NCBI GenBank assembly: GCA_032622095.1
Contig: CP136064.1
Location: 262,425,863 to 262,489,862, forward strand
Length of the DNA stretch: 64,000 nucleotides
Source: Siphonodentalium dalli
Taxonomy: Eukaryota > Mollusca > Scaphopoda > Gadilida > Siphonodentaliidae
Direction of reading: 5' to 3'
The notes beneath the pieces are model-generated. The model ran no database searches and had not been told where the DNA came from. It was given only the letters and a program-made list of their open reading frames with translations. This document shows, in pieces, positions 46,218-58,550 of this stretch; within the stretch, counting starts at the first letter, position 1, and every line of letters starts with the position of its first letter. A program made the translations under genes and the position numbers.

Positions 46218-46900
46218 CTAGAAGGTGACCCGACTTCGTCCGGGCTATTAAAAAACCAAATTTCAAGTCGATTGCTCCACCCGTTTCCTTGATCTGGTCT
46301 GCGCATGCGCGAAGCTGGCGTCGCACGTGCTCGGCGACCCGATAAAAGTCGTATCCGGGGCAAGATACATTCACATACCAAATTTCAAGTCGATAGCTAC
46401 ACCCGTTTCCGAGATATATAGCCCAATGTCATTTGCGGATACCTCGGCCGGTGATGAGTTAACGCGACACAGTCAAATGCATCGGCAGGGTGAGAGTTAA
46501 CGTAATCTAACTTTATGACCTCTGACGACGTCATAGAAATTACGCATTGATTTTATCCTGATAAAAGCATCGTACCACTTGTACCTAATAATTGAGGCAG
46601 ATAACTAAAACGGATACATACATATTATATATCGTTGGAAAGATGAAGCCACACAGATTCTAACCGTGCAAATTATATGACTGGCAATTTATTATTCGCG
46701 CTATATCGAATCGATTTGTGAGCACCGAACTGAAATATATTAGCGCAAAAACGGCGTAAAAATAGATTTGACCTCCGCACGTGAAAAGTTGACCTCGCAC
46801 GGACAAATAAATATGCCTATGTTCGTCTCCGGCCGAAAATACATCCAAATACCAAGTTTCATCGAAATTGGCTTAGTCGTTTTCGAGTCCATCGATTTCA

Positions 46901-46936
<36 letters not shown>

Positions 46937-46959
46937 GATCTTTCAAAATATATAATAGA
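46218..46959 (-). mobile_element. Helitron-like non-autonomous element, copy 1
   Basis: Read on the minus strand, it starts TCTATTATATATTTTGAAAG and ends with a GC hairpin (GCCCGGACGAAGTCGGG), seven bases, then CTAG, followed by T. A 5' TC, a 3' hairpin and CTRR before T are the Helitron signature. It carries a CA/GT tract near the 5' end and no Rep or helicase. The central part (about 46470-46620) differs from copies 2 and 3. Confidence 0.75.
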
Positions 46960-46973
46960 TATATATATATATA

Positions 46974-47649
46974 CTAGAAGGTGACCCGACTTCGTCCGGG
47001 CTATTCAAAAACCAAATTTCAAGTCGATTGCTCCACCCGTTTCCTAGATCTGGTCTGCGCATGCGCGAAGCTGGTGTCGCACGTGCTCGGCGACCCGATA
47101 AAATTCGTATCCGGGGCAAGATACATTCACATACCAAATTTCAAGTCGATAGCTACACCCGTTTTCGAGATATATAGTCCAATGTCATTTGCGGATACCT
47201 CGGCCGGTGATGAGTTAACGCGACATCGGCCTCTTAAGAGTTAACGCGAACACGTCACGATATGTTGATGGCGTAATATATTTTTTTTACGCAATGATTT
47301 TCGATGAGCGAAGCATGAACTTGTGTTCTTCCCGATAATTAAGGTAGAAACTTTAAACGTACACAGGCGTGTCATACATCATTGGAAAGGTGACACGCCA
47401 CAGATTCTAACCGTGCAAATTATATGACTGGCAATTTATTATTCGCGCTATATCGAATCGATTTGTGAGCACCGAACTGAAATATATTAGCGCAAAACGG
47501 CGTAAAAACAGATTTGACCTCGGCACGTGAAAAGTTGACCTCGGATCTGAAAATCAATATGCCAATGTTCGTCTCCGGCCGAAAATACATCCAAATACCA
47601 AGTTTCATCGAAATTGGCTTAGTCGTTTTCGAGTCCATCGATTTCAAAC

Positions 47650-47684
<35 letters not shown>

Positions 47685-47707
47685 GATCTTTCAAAATATA
47701 TAATAGA
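46974..47707 (-). mobile_element. Helitron-like non-autonomous element, copy 2
   Basis: Same termini as the first copy and separated from it only by a short AT run. Nearly identical to the third copy. Open frames containing Thr-His repeats are artefacts of the CA tract. Confidence 0.78.
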
Positions 47708-47713
47708 TATATA

Positions 47714-48386
47714 CTAGAAGGTGACCCGACTTCGTCCGGGCTATTCAAAAACCAAATTTCAAGTCGATTGCTCCACCCGTTTCCTAGATCTGGTCTGCGC
47801 ATGCGCGAAGCTGGTGTCGCACGTGCTCGGCGACCCGATAAAATTCGTATCCGGGGCAAGATACATTCACATACCAAATTTCAAGTCGATAGCTACACCC
47901 GTTTTCGAGATATATAGTCCAATGTCATTTGCGGATACCTCGGCCGGTGATGAGTTAACGCGACATCGGCCTCTTAAGAGTTAACGCGAACACGTCACGA
48001 TATGTTGATGGCGTAATATATTTTTTTTACGCAATGATTTTCGATGAGCGAAGCATGAACTTGTGTTCTTCCCGATAATTAAGGTAGAAACTTTAAACGT
48101 ACACAGGCGTGTCATACATCATTGGAAAGGTGACACGCCACAGATTCTAACCGTGCAAATTATATGACTGGCAATTTATTATTCGCGCTATATCGAATCG
48201 ATTTGTGAGCACCGAACTGAAATATATTAGCGCAAAACGGCGTAAAAACAGATTTGACCTCGGCACGTGAAAAGTTGACCTCGGATCTGAAAATCAATAT
48301 GCCTATGTTCGTCTCCGGCCGAAAATACATCCAAATACCAAGTTTCATCGAAATTGGCTTAGTCGTTTTCGAGTCCATCGATTTCA

Positions 48387-48422
<36 letters not shown>

Positions 48423-48445
48423 GATCTTTCAAAATATATAATAGA
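47714..48445 (-). mobile_element. Helitron-like non-autonomous element, copy 3
   Basis: Starts six bases after copy 2 and ends 134 bp before the lectin-2 C-half exon. Differences from copy 2 are a few bases (for example GCCAATG versus GCCTATG) and CA-tract length. The head-to-tail arrangement is what rolling-circle replication can leave. Confidence 0.78.
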
Positions 48446-48579
48446 TATCATGCTGATATTTCAACCATTCAGTATATATATGTATATATAGATGGTTACT
48501 ACAACTGTATAATGCTGTTCCCCCAACCGTGTCTGCTATTTATATATGTTGTTGTCATTCGCCCATTTTTACTGCACAG

Positions 48580-48732
48580 GACTACCGGTGACATTGCATG
48601 TAACAGAACAAACGTCCCTTGACGATGAAGCAAACTGTCTTATACTGCGAAGAAATTCAACTGGTGACTTTGGTATTCATGACGCACCATGCACTGAACA
48701 TCACACCTTTCTATGTGAACATCACATTAAAG
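48580..48732 (+). CDS. exon 9: C-half of C-type lectin domain 2
   Basis: The acceptor TTTTTACTGCACAG ends at 48579 and the donor GTGAGC begins at 48733; phases 1-1. It encodes LPVTLHVTEQTSLDDEANCL, then GDFGIHDAPCTEHHTFLCEH. The pattern DD-x2-NC, G-x-HD-x2-C, FLCE is the standard lectin-domain C-terminus. IHD stands where WND is expected and no EPN or QPD loop is present, so sugar binding of the classical kind is doubtful. Completes the domain begun at 41446, across a 7-kb intron packed with foldbacks and Helitron-like elements. Confidence 0.83.
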
Positions 48733-49625
48733 GTGAGCCTGCATTAGATGTCTATAACTTATTATTCTTGCTCCCAAAATGGTGGTTGAAAATTGTGATC
48801 AAGCACGACGTCTCTTCCACGCGATTTATATTCTACATGATTTATTCTCCACATGATTCATCTTCCATGCATGAGCTCTATGTAGCATACCGACAAACAA
48901 CTCTTCTATATGAAACAACTCGTTCCTAATGACATCAACATAAAACTTAAAGTACTTCGACCTTAACATGTTTACACCCACCGGTTATATGCATGTATCT
49001 AAGGGAAATACTCATCCAGCATGCCAACGTTTATGAAAAAATCCACCCACTTAGTACTACATCACTACAAGTGATGTGATCGCTCCCCACCCGTAATCGC
49101 CATCGATACACGTCGTGTTATTCTTGCGTGGGGGATAAAACCTTACTATAGCATATTCAAAAATGTGCTATGGGTGGCACATTGCCTACTGTTGCCAACT
49201 CATTGCTGAAGCTTTATGAGAGTGTAGTATGTCTTTTGGAAGAGGCAGTACTGTTGTTCCACAAGTTAAACTGATATAATTTGATGTGGAGTTCTGTATA
49301 TGTATGTTCTTTATCAGATTTATTATATGCTTCGAATTGAGAATGTTTATTGAACGTTCTTCATTCGTCTCTCGACTTCACACCAATTGTGGGAAATATG
49401 CTGCGGTGGTCATATAAATGATGTTATTCCAGTCCGTTTTAACACCTTCAAATTAAACAAAATACAACAATATGCGCTCACGCTTTAGTGTCATTTAATC
49501 ATGCAACTCATTGTATATGTGTCAAATCATCCATGTTATTCTCTGTCAATTATATTGTTGGTTGCACGAATCAGTGGTCATTATCTCCAAATCAGGCATA
49601 ACTCACAATTGTCTTTCTGTGTCAG

Positions 49626-49688
49626 GGAAACATAACACTAATGGTGGCCGTAGCGGAAACTATAAAACGACTACACACATTTTCAATG
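49626..49688 (+). CDS. possible stem exon a
   Basis: The acceptor TTTCTGTGTCAG ends at 49625. A phase-1 frame reads KHNTNGGRSGNYKTTTHIFN and then reaches a GT (GTCCCT) of weak donor quality at 49689, phase 1. It resembles the exons at 50462 and 51072 (H-x-T-x4-R-x2-Y-x-T-T). A threonine-rich, linker-like sequence suited to a membrane-proximal stalk. It may be a decayed duplicate because of the poor donor. Confidence 0.35.
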
Positions 49689-50461
49689 GTCCCTCTGTCA
49701 ATGTACTAAACTCATCCTGATCGGACCCCACTAACATAATACGTTAATGACTATAACAATGTAATGACAATTCACCTCTTCCGGGCCACAATTACATCAC
49801 AACATATTTCTTACACTACCGGAATTCAAGTCTAAACAGTGTGAATAAAACGGACATCACTCAAGGTTGAGTATATTATATGTATATAAAGGTATAACCT
49901 ATAAATCTTTTATTTCTGATGTGGGTGGTGAAATATTTTATTAAATGACTTTGGCTACGATGGAGGGTTCTATGTTTATTGTGCCCCTTGCTACGCTCCG
50001 GACGTTTCCGCGAGATGGGCTGACGTGTGGGTTATAAACATAGCACACAAAACAAGTCCTGCAAGGTTGTATGTATTGAGATGTGTCTTCAATCCATATG
50101 TATTATCTGATACCCCGTAAACTATATATAACTTGTCAGGAAGAGATACACTATCTTTAAACACTAACTCTAGTTATAGTTCCACCAAATGTAGCAAAGC
50201 AGTCGGTATTAATTGCCATGTACATGCGAAGAAGCCATTTGGATTATTAAACTTTTGGCTATGTCACTCAATCCCAGCACACAATGCTTTAAATTGTTTG
50301 TCGATATTGCATTATTGTAATACTATTTATGGTCTAAATAACACATCTATCATCTTTTATTCTCGGTTACCGATAGTGTTGATTTCATACATCATGAAAT
50401 AAAAATATATTCACTACCTCCCCACAATCAAGCATAAATCATGATTGTTTTTATTACACAG

Positions 50462-50509
50462 GAAATCACAGTACTCACGACAACCACAGCAGAGTATATG
50501 AAACGAAAA
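50462..50509 (+). CDS. possible stem exon b
   Basis: The acceptor TTTTTATTACACAG ends at 50461 and a GTGTTG donor candidate lies at 50510; phases 1-1. It encodes NHSTHDNHSRVYETK, closely related to TDSTHDDRNEYQTTT of the 51072 exon (STHD shared). The donor is weak, so use is uncertain. Confidence 0.4.
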
Positions 50510-50786
50510 GTGTTGATTGCATAAATCATTGGTCAAAAATACTCATAGCTGGACAATATACTAAACTGATTATAATACTGAAACAACGTTGATGTTCTAA
50601 CGTAATATTTTGTGTGTTAAAGTTTGAAAATGGCCGAATATTTATACTGAAGCCGAAAATTTGACACTTGTTAAGCAGCTGAAAGCAGTGTCTTATCTGA
50701 TTAACCGCATTACACATTGAAGCGATAATTAGGTCACGTGTTATAACTGAGACAATGGGAGAGACTGTATCAATATATTACGTCAA

Positions 50787-50941
50787 CGTAGAACCGCCAC
50801 CTCCTCTTCTGTTACTGACTTGTTTAAACAAGGTATTGAGTTTGAACAATAACTGTTAAATATATGTTAGTAAACACAAATAAACACAAGTTAGCTAATT
50901 TGTTTTAGAAAGTTAGTAAAAGAGGAGGTGGCGGTTCTACG
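50787..50941. mobile_element. 155-bp MITE-like element with about 32-bp inverted ends
   Basis: CGTAGAACCGCCACCTCCTC at 50787 is mirrored by GAGGAGGTGGCGGTTCTACG ending at 50941, with an AT-rich centre. The inverted ends extend imperfectly to about 32 bp. It sits between stem exons b and c. The class is not determined because target duplication is unclear. Confidence 0.8.
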
Positions 50942-51071
50942 CTGCTGTACTATATAATGTGAATTTTAACATATATAGAAAACACTTTGATTGAGAAGAC
51001 AGAAACAACTAATATAACAAAATATCCATTATCCCCAACCAGGCATATATATTGATTTTCGTTATTCACAG

Positions 51072-51140
51072 GAACAGACAGCACTCACGATGACCGCAAC
51101 GAATATCAGACCACAACATCCGCTTTGCCAGGGTCATACG
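51072..51140 (+). CDS. stem exon c (best supported)
   Basis: The acceptor TTCGTTATTCACAG ends at 51071 and a strong donor, GTAAGT, begins at 51141; phases 1-1. It encodes TDSTHDDRNEYQTTTSALPG then SY. Ser/Thr-rich and charged, with no cysteine, consistent with a glycosylated stalk between lectin domain 2 and the membrane. It joins in frame to the transmembrane exon at 61792. Confidence 0.68.
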
Positions 51141-51176
51141 GTAAGTTTAGCAAAAAGAAATATGTAACCACTCAGA

Positions 51177-51303
51177 ACAGTGTTAGTCAAAGTGGCCGGA
51201 TTCGTGATATCCAGTTTAAACATCCGAGTTTAAACCTGGATTAAATTTACATTGAGGGTCCAACCGAACAGGGTCTACGGGAGCGTTGGTGGTCATTCAG
51301 TAG
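51177..51303 (+). repeat. 127-bp direct repeat, copy 1
   Basis: Nearly identical to 51747-51873: CAGTGTTAGTCAAAG, then CATCCGAGTTTAAACCTGGA, CATTGAGGGTCCAACCGAAC and GTTGGTGGTCATTCAGTAG. It begins 36 bp after the stem exon c donor. Confidence 0.9.
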
Positions 51304-51746
51304 AAGATGAAATACATTTCCTTATGGAATGAAATGCATATTCACAACTACGAAGATAACTTCTCGAATCAATGGTTAACCATAATCCGAATTTTCCACG
51401 CAATAACGTCAACGATCAATTTACTACTATATTGACAAATGACTGTCCCATTCTAACACGAATAATATGTAAACTGATCCGTCGCTTCTTCGATACTCGT
51501 GCTGAGCAAATAACAGTTAGGAAACCATAAATAAGATACATGATCCAGAGATTCCTTGTACATCTTAGCATATTATGTAATTTTTTTCTTGTATACTCTA
51601 TTATCACATGTTTTGTATATACCATTATCCATTGTTTTAACAAACTGTCCTCGTGTGGATGTTTTTTTTGCCAATAAATCATTATCTATCTATCATGTAT
51701 AATGTAATAATAACAATTTTAGATTTCATATTTTTTCCATCAGGAT

Positions 51747-51873
51747 ACAGTGTTAGTCAAAGGTGCCGGATTCATGATATCCAGTTTAAACATCCGAGTT
51801 TAAACCTGGATTAAATTTACATTGAGGGTCCAACCGAACTGGGTCTACGGGGGCGTTGGTGGTCATTCAGTAG
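51747..51873 (+). repeat. 127-bp direct repeat, copy 2
   Basis: Same sequence as the 51177 copy with about five substitutions, in the same orientation. The pair encloses 443 bp and may be a pair of SINE-like insertions or a solo duplication. Confidence 0.9.
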
Positions 51874-52924
51874 CTGCATGATTGGGCGAAGTTAGCATGT
51901 AATCAAACTACCATTTTACCAGGCGGACCACAAGCAGGCCGATATAATGGTTATGGCACTCCCCAATAAACACGGACAAGCGCATGCTTAAGAGCTCTTT
52001 CCATCAATGTATCACATTATTATAATCAATAAATTTGAAAAATGATCAAGGAAATATGGGTTGATACAAAAATCGGACTTGGCACTGTAAGGGTTAATAA
52101 CAACAGTCGTGTGTGAATTAATAAACTGTGAGTGAGATGATAATACCAGGCCACCACTCAAACTCACACCTTATCATGTCACTCAGAATTATGTACAACT
52201 GCACCCATGTAAACCGCATTCAAGAAAAGACTGATTCGACATATCCGGTCTAGCTCTCCAAGGCTGGGTTAGCTGTACCGTCGAATGATATGGTTTAGGT
52301 GCCGGTAAAACTCAATTATATATGAGCGTTTCTCACTTATACATTTCCAATAAAAATAGGCTCGTTGTCGTAATTATCGAATCTCGCTGTGGAGAGACCG
52401 CGACGGTTCTTATAAAGCGGGCATTTTTCAATAAAAGTGGCCTATTTCTGTCGATCACCATTATTTTTAGAAAAGTGCATTAATGATCACATATTTTTAA
52501 TTCGAGATATAAAATGGAATGTGGTCAACTTGTTACAGACCGTAGAGAATCCGCTTCTTGGTATCTCTACACCCAGAGGCTCGTAATATGGCAAAAATGG
52601 CCAATTATGCCAGTCTCATTTCCGAAATCCCCCCAAAAAGAGACACTTTCGTATAACACATGACCATTAGATACCACTTTATTACACAACTTGCATCATA
52701 TGTAACATGCCTGATCATAAATTCACATTGTATGCGAAATGTATACCAAGTCAAGTGACAAAATTTAGCTCACAAAACTGTCCCACGATTGGTGGCCCCT
52801 ACCAAGAGAGAAACACATAATACAACTGTTTTGGCATTGGCGAATAAGGAAGTGAAAGTTGGTTTCCCATACTACTCATCAATGCATATGGCTAAACAAA
52901 TGTCGTCTGCTGGTCGTAGTCCGT

Positions 52925-53100
52925 GGGCCAAACAAGATATTTTTCGAGTTGGCTGCACCCCCCTCCAACAAAGGTTTCTAGATATCAAATTAAAGGTCAT
53001 CATATGGCGCATCAGATTTTGCTTGTTGCCAGTTTCAGAACGTGTCCCACAATAGATTTTTCAGGGAAGACAACTCTTACCCCTAAAATAAAATGAATAT
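52925..53100 (+). repeat. dispersed repeat, inverted partner at 57175-57345
   Basis: TTGGCTGCACCCCCCTCCAA, CAAAGGTTTCTAGATATCAA and GATTTTGCTTGTTGCC occur here; their reverse complements occur in the same relative order around 57220-57320. An unclassified mobile-element fragment. Confidence 0.75.
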
Positions 53101-53741
53101 TTTCTTGAGTACAAGTGTCAAGAGCATAAACAATTTGTAGTTTATATTAATAAGATAAGATCGTAAAATGATACGAAACTAGACCAATTTATGACCAATT
53201 TATGATAAATATTTTGTAATCGCGAAAAATCACTTGGATTATGAAAATAATTGTCACATATAAATGGCTATCACTTGTGAACCAAATGGGATGTTAATCG
53301 GCAACATGGCTCAAAAATTGCCCCAATGGCATATCAAAACGAATTTAGTAATGGAATGCCAATAATATTGCTGTAAAAATGTAATATGAGCGTAAACTTA
53401 ACCCCACCGCCTAAAATATAACTTTTGCAGAAAAACGTATTATGTATTTTACACTTAGAATACTGCATGTCAAGTTGGCTTTAGAAGCATAAACTGAAAC
53501 AGTGTACAGAGTGATGAAGGGAATTATAAATAACGGTGTCTAAACGTGATCTAAGATCAAAATTAGAAGAAAAAATGTGAAAAATGAGAATTTTTACTAA
53601 TTTCTGTAAAATTTACAACATTGGTATAACCTCACGAGAACACTGGTCTAGAATTAGTAAGTTCATAAAACTTTATACGATCATCTTTCTGGCAACTATT
53701 TCGTATATTTTTCAATTTTTACTTTGAATTTTTATGGAAAG

Positions 53742-53743
<2 letters not shown>

Positions 53744-53790
<47 letters not shown>
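53744..53790. repeat. (TA)n microsatellite
   Basis: About 47 bp of AT dinucleotides. Confidence 0.97.
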
Positions 53791-53792
<2 letters not shown>

Positions 53793-53799
53793 CAACTGA

Positions 53800-56700
53800 A
53801 CACATATGGCTACAAAGGCTTGTGAGTGAGACTTACCTTATACAGAACGATGTTTTCTTATTTGTGCCGCGCATGCCGGGACAGTGCTCACAACTCACAA
53901 TAGATACGGCATTACATGCACTCCATATTTGACAATAAGTTTAGGATGGCATCCAAATCGGCCAACAAAATCGAAGTATCTCACACTTTCCATCACAAAC
54001 GTGACTGAGTTCGTTATCTGGGGACAAGGGACTTGTTAATGACGAGTTCACTGGTAACCCTTCTTTTGTTTCAATTAATTTAAGCTAATGAGTAATTGGT
54101 TGTCTTAAGGACTATAGATAATCATTTATTGGGGAATGCTTGATACAAGTCAATGTATAGAAAGATTAAAACAATCATCACTAAACATGTGCCTTTTGGA
54201 CCAGTTTAGATAAGTAATATAATTTTATATAATTTTTCTGAAGAAAATTTAAATTGTATGCCCAAATTACCAGCCTCCAATTTCAAGTTGCCTATCTCTG
54301 ATGTAAACATGTGTTCAGGTGTAGTATTTTATATTAAAAAAAATATTTGTTATACAGAGGATATTTTGTCAAAGGAATGACTTTTGTAGTATATAATATT
54401 GTGTTGCCAACAGTTTTCAGGACATGCTTCTACTTCCTGTTCTATAATTTGAGTATCTATAGTCCTTAAATGTTCTCTCACTCTACTCATCATATGAGTC
54501 GTCAAAATTAATACTATTTCGGTTATTGTAGACATTCCCGCAAACACCGTTACATGGTTAGTTTGCGCTGAAACAAGATCATGTGTTAGATTCACATAAC
54601 TCTTTGCGAACCAACGCCCAGTAGTCAGTCCATCAGGAGAAGTATAATCTGTCTGGTTTGTAGGACTCAATCAAAGTGCGACCAGCCATGGCTGTCATGG
54701 CATGGTACACCAGGCTTGGGAGTTAGTATGATATGCCAATCACTGATATAGTTCGCACGAAGATGTGTTGATGTGATTTCTTAAGGAGTCTGTGGCTGCT
54801 GGGGGTAGATGTGTTCCAGTGTTCGGTTATACACTGTAAGAACGTGTGCATTAATTTGTCGAATAGATGAAATTATGGCCCACCATAATATAGCCCACAT
54901 GCAGACTCTTGGTAGGATATTCTTGGTAGATTCATTTTATTGGTATTTGTGAATGTCGCAGCCTGTCAACGCGTGAATTGGAGGCAATGATTCACACACC
55001 TCATTGGACAATACTGTCCGCTATGTCGTTCACGGAAAAGGCACATGACCTATTTTTGGATTTAGTATGAAGCACTATTCTAGCTCATATTCATTGAGAA
55101 ACATAACATTCTTGTATTTCGACATGTACCTCAGTGGAATAAAACAATAACTAGCTTCCGACCGAGTCGTGGTGCATTGGCTGCATGTAACAGTACCTGT
55201 ATCCGCTTCCTCGTGGTACTATACTAGCACGAGAGCAGGATCTAACTGTAAGCGCACGTCGCCATTCGGGGACCATATCACGTAACATTCCACCCCATGG
55301 CAAACATAATAATTCAGTGTTTTTGAAACACATGTAGATCATGCACTCAACCATTCGCGAAAAAAAAATAGAATCCTGCCAAGGAGTCTTTGTTATCACC
55401 ACCTGATCAATATTTGGCATTGTCTGGAACTGTGTCATGGACACATGGCGTGTGAAGCATTACCTGAATACCAGGATTGTATTCTCGGGTTGCATGAAAA
55501 GGGTAGCATAATGACTTATTCTGAAAAAGAATTGCAATGTATCATATTATGCAACATCTTCAACAATCTACTAATATCGATGATGACCTACTTACATCCT
55601 GTCAAGAATTTTGTATGTGCTTTATGTGACAAGCCGACATGTATTCTAGTCCACGAATTGCGATAAATGTTCTCCTGTTGTTAAACAAGAATAACAAAAA
55701 TACAGACTTCTTAAGCAACACTTTTGTCGTGCTAACTATCAGGCAATTACTTGACACAATAACTCAACCCATTCTAGAATGACACGTCCTTATAACCCTA
55801 TGCAATTTGGGTGTGTGGCATATATAACCATAGCCCTATCTATAGTGGACGAGATACATGTTTATGGTATATGATAACAACACTAGGCAGAGTGACACGA
55901 GGTGTCCCTAAAGTATGTCCCTTTACCTATATGCCCGTTTGAGTTTCTTGTAAATAATGTTACCCCCTACGCAGAGAGGGAATTGTCAGCACCCAGATGC
56001 ACATGCATAAAAACTAATCTATAACCAATGATGAAGCAAGATTCGGGAATATTCATTATCGGCCAGTCCACTCTCATTGTCCCTGTCACGCCCGTCGGGT
56101 TCATAGCATAGATCAACACCATGCTACTATTATAATTTTCGGATTGTTAACAAACCCAAATTATTTCAGGTGACCAAGAATATATGCCCACAAGCTGGGC
56201 AGAAACATAACAGCTAAACAGAGTCAAATATTTTCCTAAAATCCTGAAGTACTGCACCTTTTGACATGCAGTGTATCGGATCGCCCCGGGTAGCCCGGTC
56301 CATCTCCCAGCGCTAACATATAATCAAGCCATGGGAGTTCTGCTTGTCTCCCTCAATGTTGAAAATAGGTCTGGCTAAAATGACCCCGCAACAGAAGTAC
56401 TGTATATAAAGCATAGTTACAGTGCATGATATATATGGGTGCATGGGATTATATGGGTTTGGTTTTCCTTGAGGGCCATCGCATGGAGGGATCCCGAAGC
56501 CCTACGCGTCACCAACGCATTGATGACACTTCATCCCTATCCAAATGCAGTTATAGAACTATTGCGATTTGCAATTTACTACAATGATTCATGCGAATTG
56601 TTATTTAGCCGCCAACATGTCAGGATGTGCTGGTATATGAAATGTGAGGATATCTGCATGGAATAACCGAAGTTGTGCCAATTTTAACTTAACTGGCTAC

Positions 56701-57170
56701 ACTGAGGATGAGCATATTTATAGGGCCTTTTTGTCAATCAATTATTCATCACAATAAATGAGTCGGTACAATATATAAGAGATCTTTAGTTTGTTGAGGA
56801 GCACCAGTGAATGTCCACAGTTTATGCCCACAGCGCATTTTCACATAAATATAATTATCAGTCCATCATACAAATTGTTCTGCTATGTCTTTGGGGCAAT
56901 TTTTGATTTATGTTGCGCGCCAATAGCCCATGTGTTTCACAAGTTATAGACAATTGTATGTGACACTATTTTTCAAAATTCAAGTAATTTTTCGCAATTT
57001 CAAAATATTTATCGCAATTTTTTCGAACTAACTTATACATTGGTCCAGTATTGTATCTCATGTTGTTTTATGGTGATCTGTAATTAATATAAACAATGTC
57101 TTATTCACTTTATAACCGCAGTCATATTTGTATACGCTGACACTTGTACTCGATGAAATTTTTATTTTAT
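53800..57170. other. intronic stretch without a supported exon
   Basis: The minus-strand frame 54350-54670 (106 codons, including ENCW and a hydrophobic VFAGMSTITEIVLIL stretch) is unrecognised and may be a relic. The block at 54234-54290 resembles 1785-1850. No splice-bounded domain was found. Confidence 0.4.
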
Positions 57171-57174
57171 AAAG

Positions 57175-57345
57175 GGGTATGAGTTTTCTCCCCTGAAAAA
57201 ATATATTTTGGGACACACTCTGAAGCGGGCAACAAGCAAAATCGGATGCGCCATATAATGACCTTTAATTTGATATATAAAAACCTTTGTTGGAGGGGGT
57301 GCAGCCAACTTCTAAACTAGAGGCTTTATGAGAATTGGCCCACGG
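57175..57345 (-). repeat. dispersed repeat, inverted copy
   Basis: Reverse complement of 52925-53100 with moderate divergence; the two could form a long-range inverted pair about 4.2 kb apart. Confidence 0.75.
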
Positions 57346-58041
57346 ACTATCGGTGCAGTATTATTGATCAAAGAGGTGAGTACATTGGGAGTGTGTCACT
57401 ACACTGTTACCCATAGATACAGGTATGTGTGTGTATTATTACACACATGTTTCTCTTCTTAGTTTTGTTCAATGTGATCCCATGAGGCAACATATACAAT
57501 TTGTTTCATTCCAATGGACTACCAGGGCGAATCCTCTTTATAAACACGAAACGTCCATACTGTTACCGTCCCTTGAAATAGTAACAGTAGTGAACATTTT
57601 GGTAACAGCAGGGCCAAATTCAAAAATAGATATCAATAAGTATATAGTTTGCATGTCATAATTATTTTGATATCACCCTGCTCTGGTTCGTGGCTTATTA
57701 CATAAATAATTTCATATATTTTACCCGCCATGTATGTCTCATTCACATAATGCTGGACGTGGTAACAGGAGGGACATTGCGGTAACAGCAGTGACAGTCC
57801 ATTACACAATTGTTATGTTGGCAATCATTGGCATATATTTGAATTTCCTTTCATAACGCCTTCCATTTCTGTCTTCCACACACTCATTTTGATATTGAAT
57901 TTATTCTGTTATACTTGATTGAGATCCAGTAAATGAAAGTATGTGTGCTCATTCGCAATGATCAAAACGTTTGTACATACAATCACATAGGGAACATTCC
58001 CAAGCCCAACAAAAACCCGTGTAAGCTGTCAAATATATATA

Positions 58042-58550
58042 CACCCCTGGTCAAGTGGTCCTGCTAATATGCTATGATGGTGGTGATCCTGCTGAATTGC
58101 TATGATGCGGGTAGGGCAAACTGATGCCCTTGAGAATTAGTACCGTTGTTTTTTTCTAAAGTTGTCATTTTTACGGTTGTTTGACTAATCCGACCGATTT
58201 GAGAAAAAACCAGTGTGTGTGTATGAAACATTCAAGAACATATATAATTTATAAAATATAATAACGCCCGAGCTGGTGTTTCTAAAATGACGTGAATAGC
58301 CCATCTTGATTTTAGTCAATTTAAAACAACTAATACATTTAGTATTAACAATATTTCGCAGTAAATATATTTTTGAATGTTTGATACGCAGAATGGCTTT
58401 TCCTGCCATGTTCAGATTATCGGAACACCGTGAAAATATAAATTAAATAAATATAGCGGTACTTTTTGTTAACAGCATCAGTTTGCCCTAACATCATAGC
58501 AATTCAGCATGACCTTCATAGAACATTAGCAGACCACTTGACCAGGGGTG
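58042..58550. mobile_element. 509-bp MITE with about 90-bp terminal inverted repeats
   Basis: The left end CACCCCTGGTCAAGTGGTCC is mirrored by GACCACTTGACCAGGGGTG at the right end. Similarity of the arms continues through GCTGAATTGCTATGATG and AGGGCAAACTGATG. The second copy at 13955-14660 is interrupted and lacks its right end. The terminal bases start CA, but the target duplication is unclear, so the superfamily is open. Confidence 0.85.

Noticed and set aside
46136-48622. Several 60-120 codon ORFs on both strands with Thr-His or Cys-Val repeats
   Set aside because: They fall inside the Helitron-like copies and their CA tracts; the same frame recurs in each copy.
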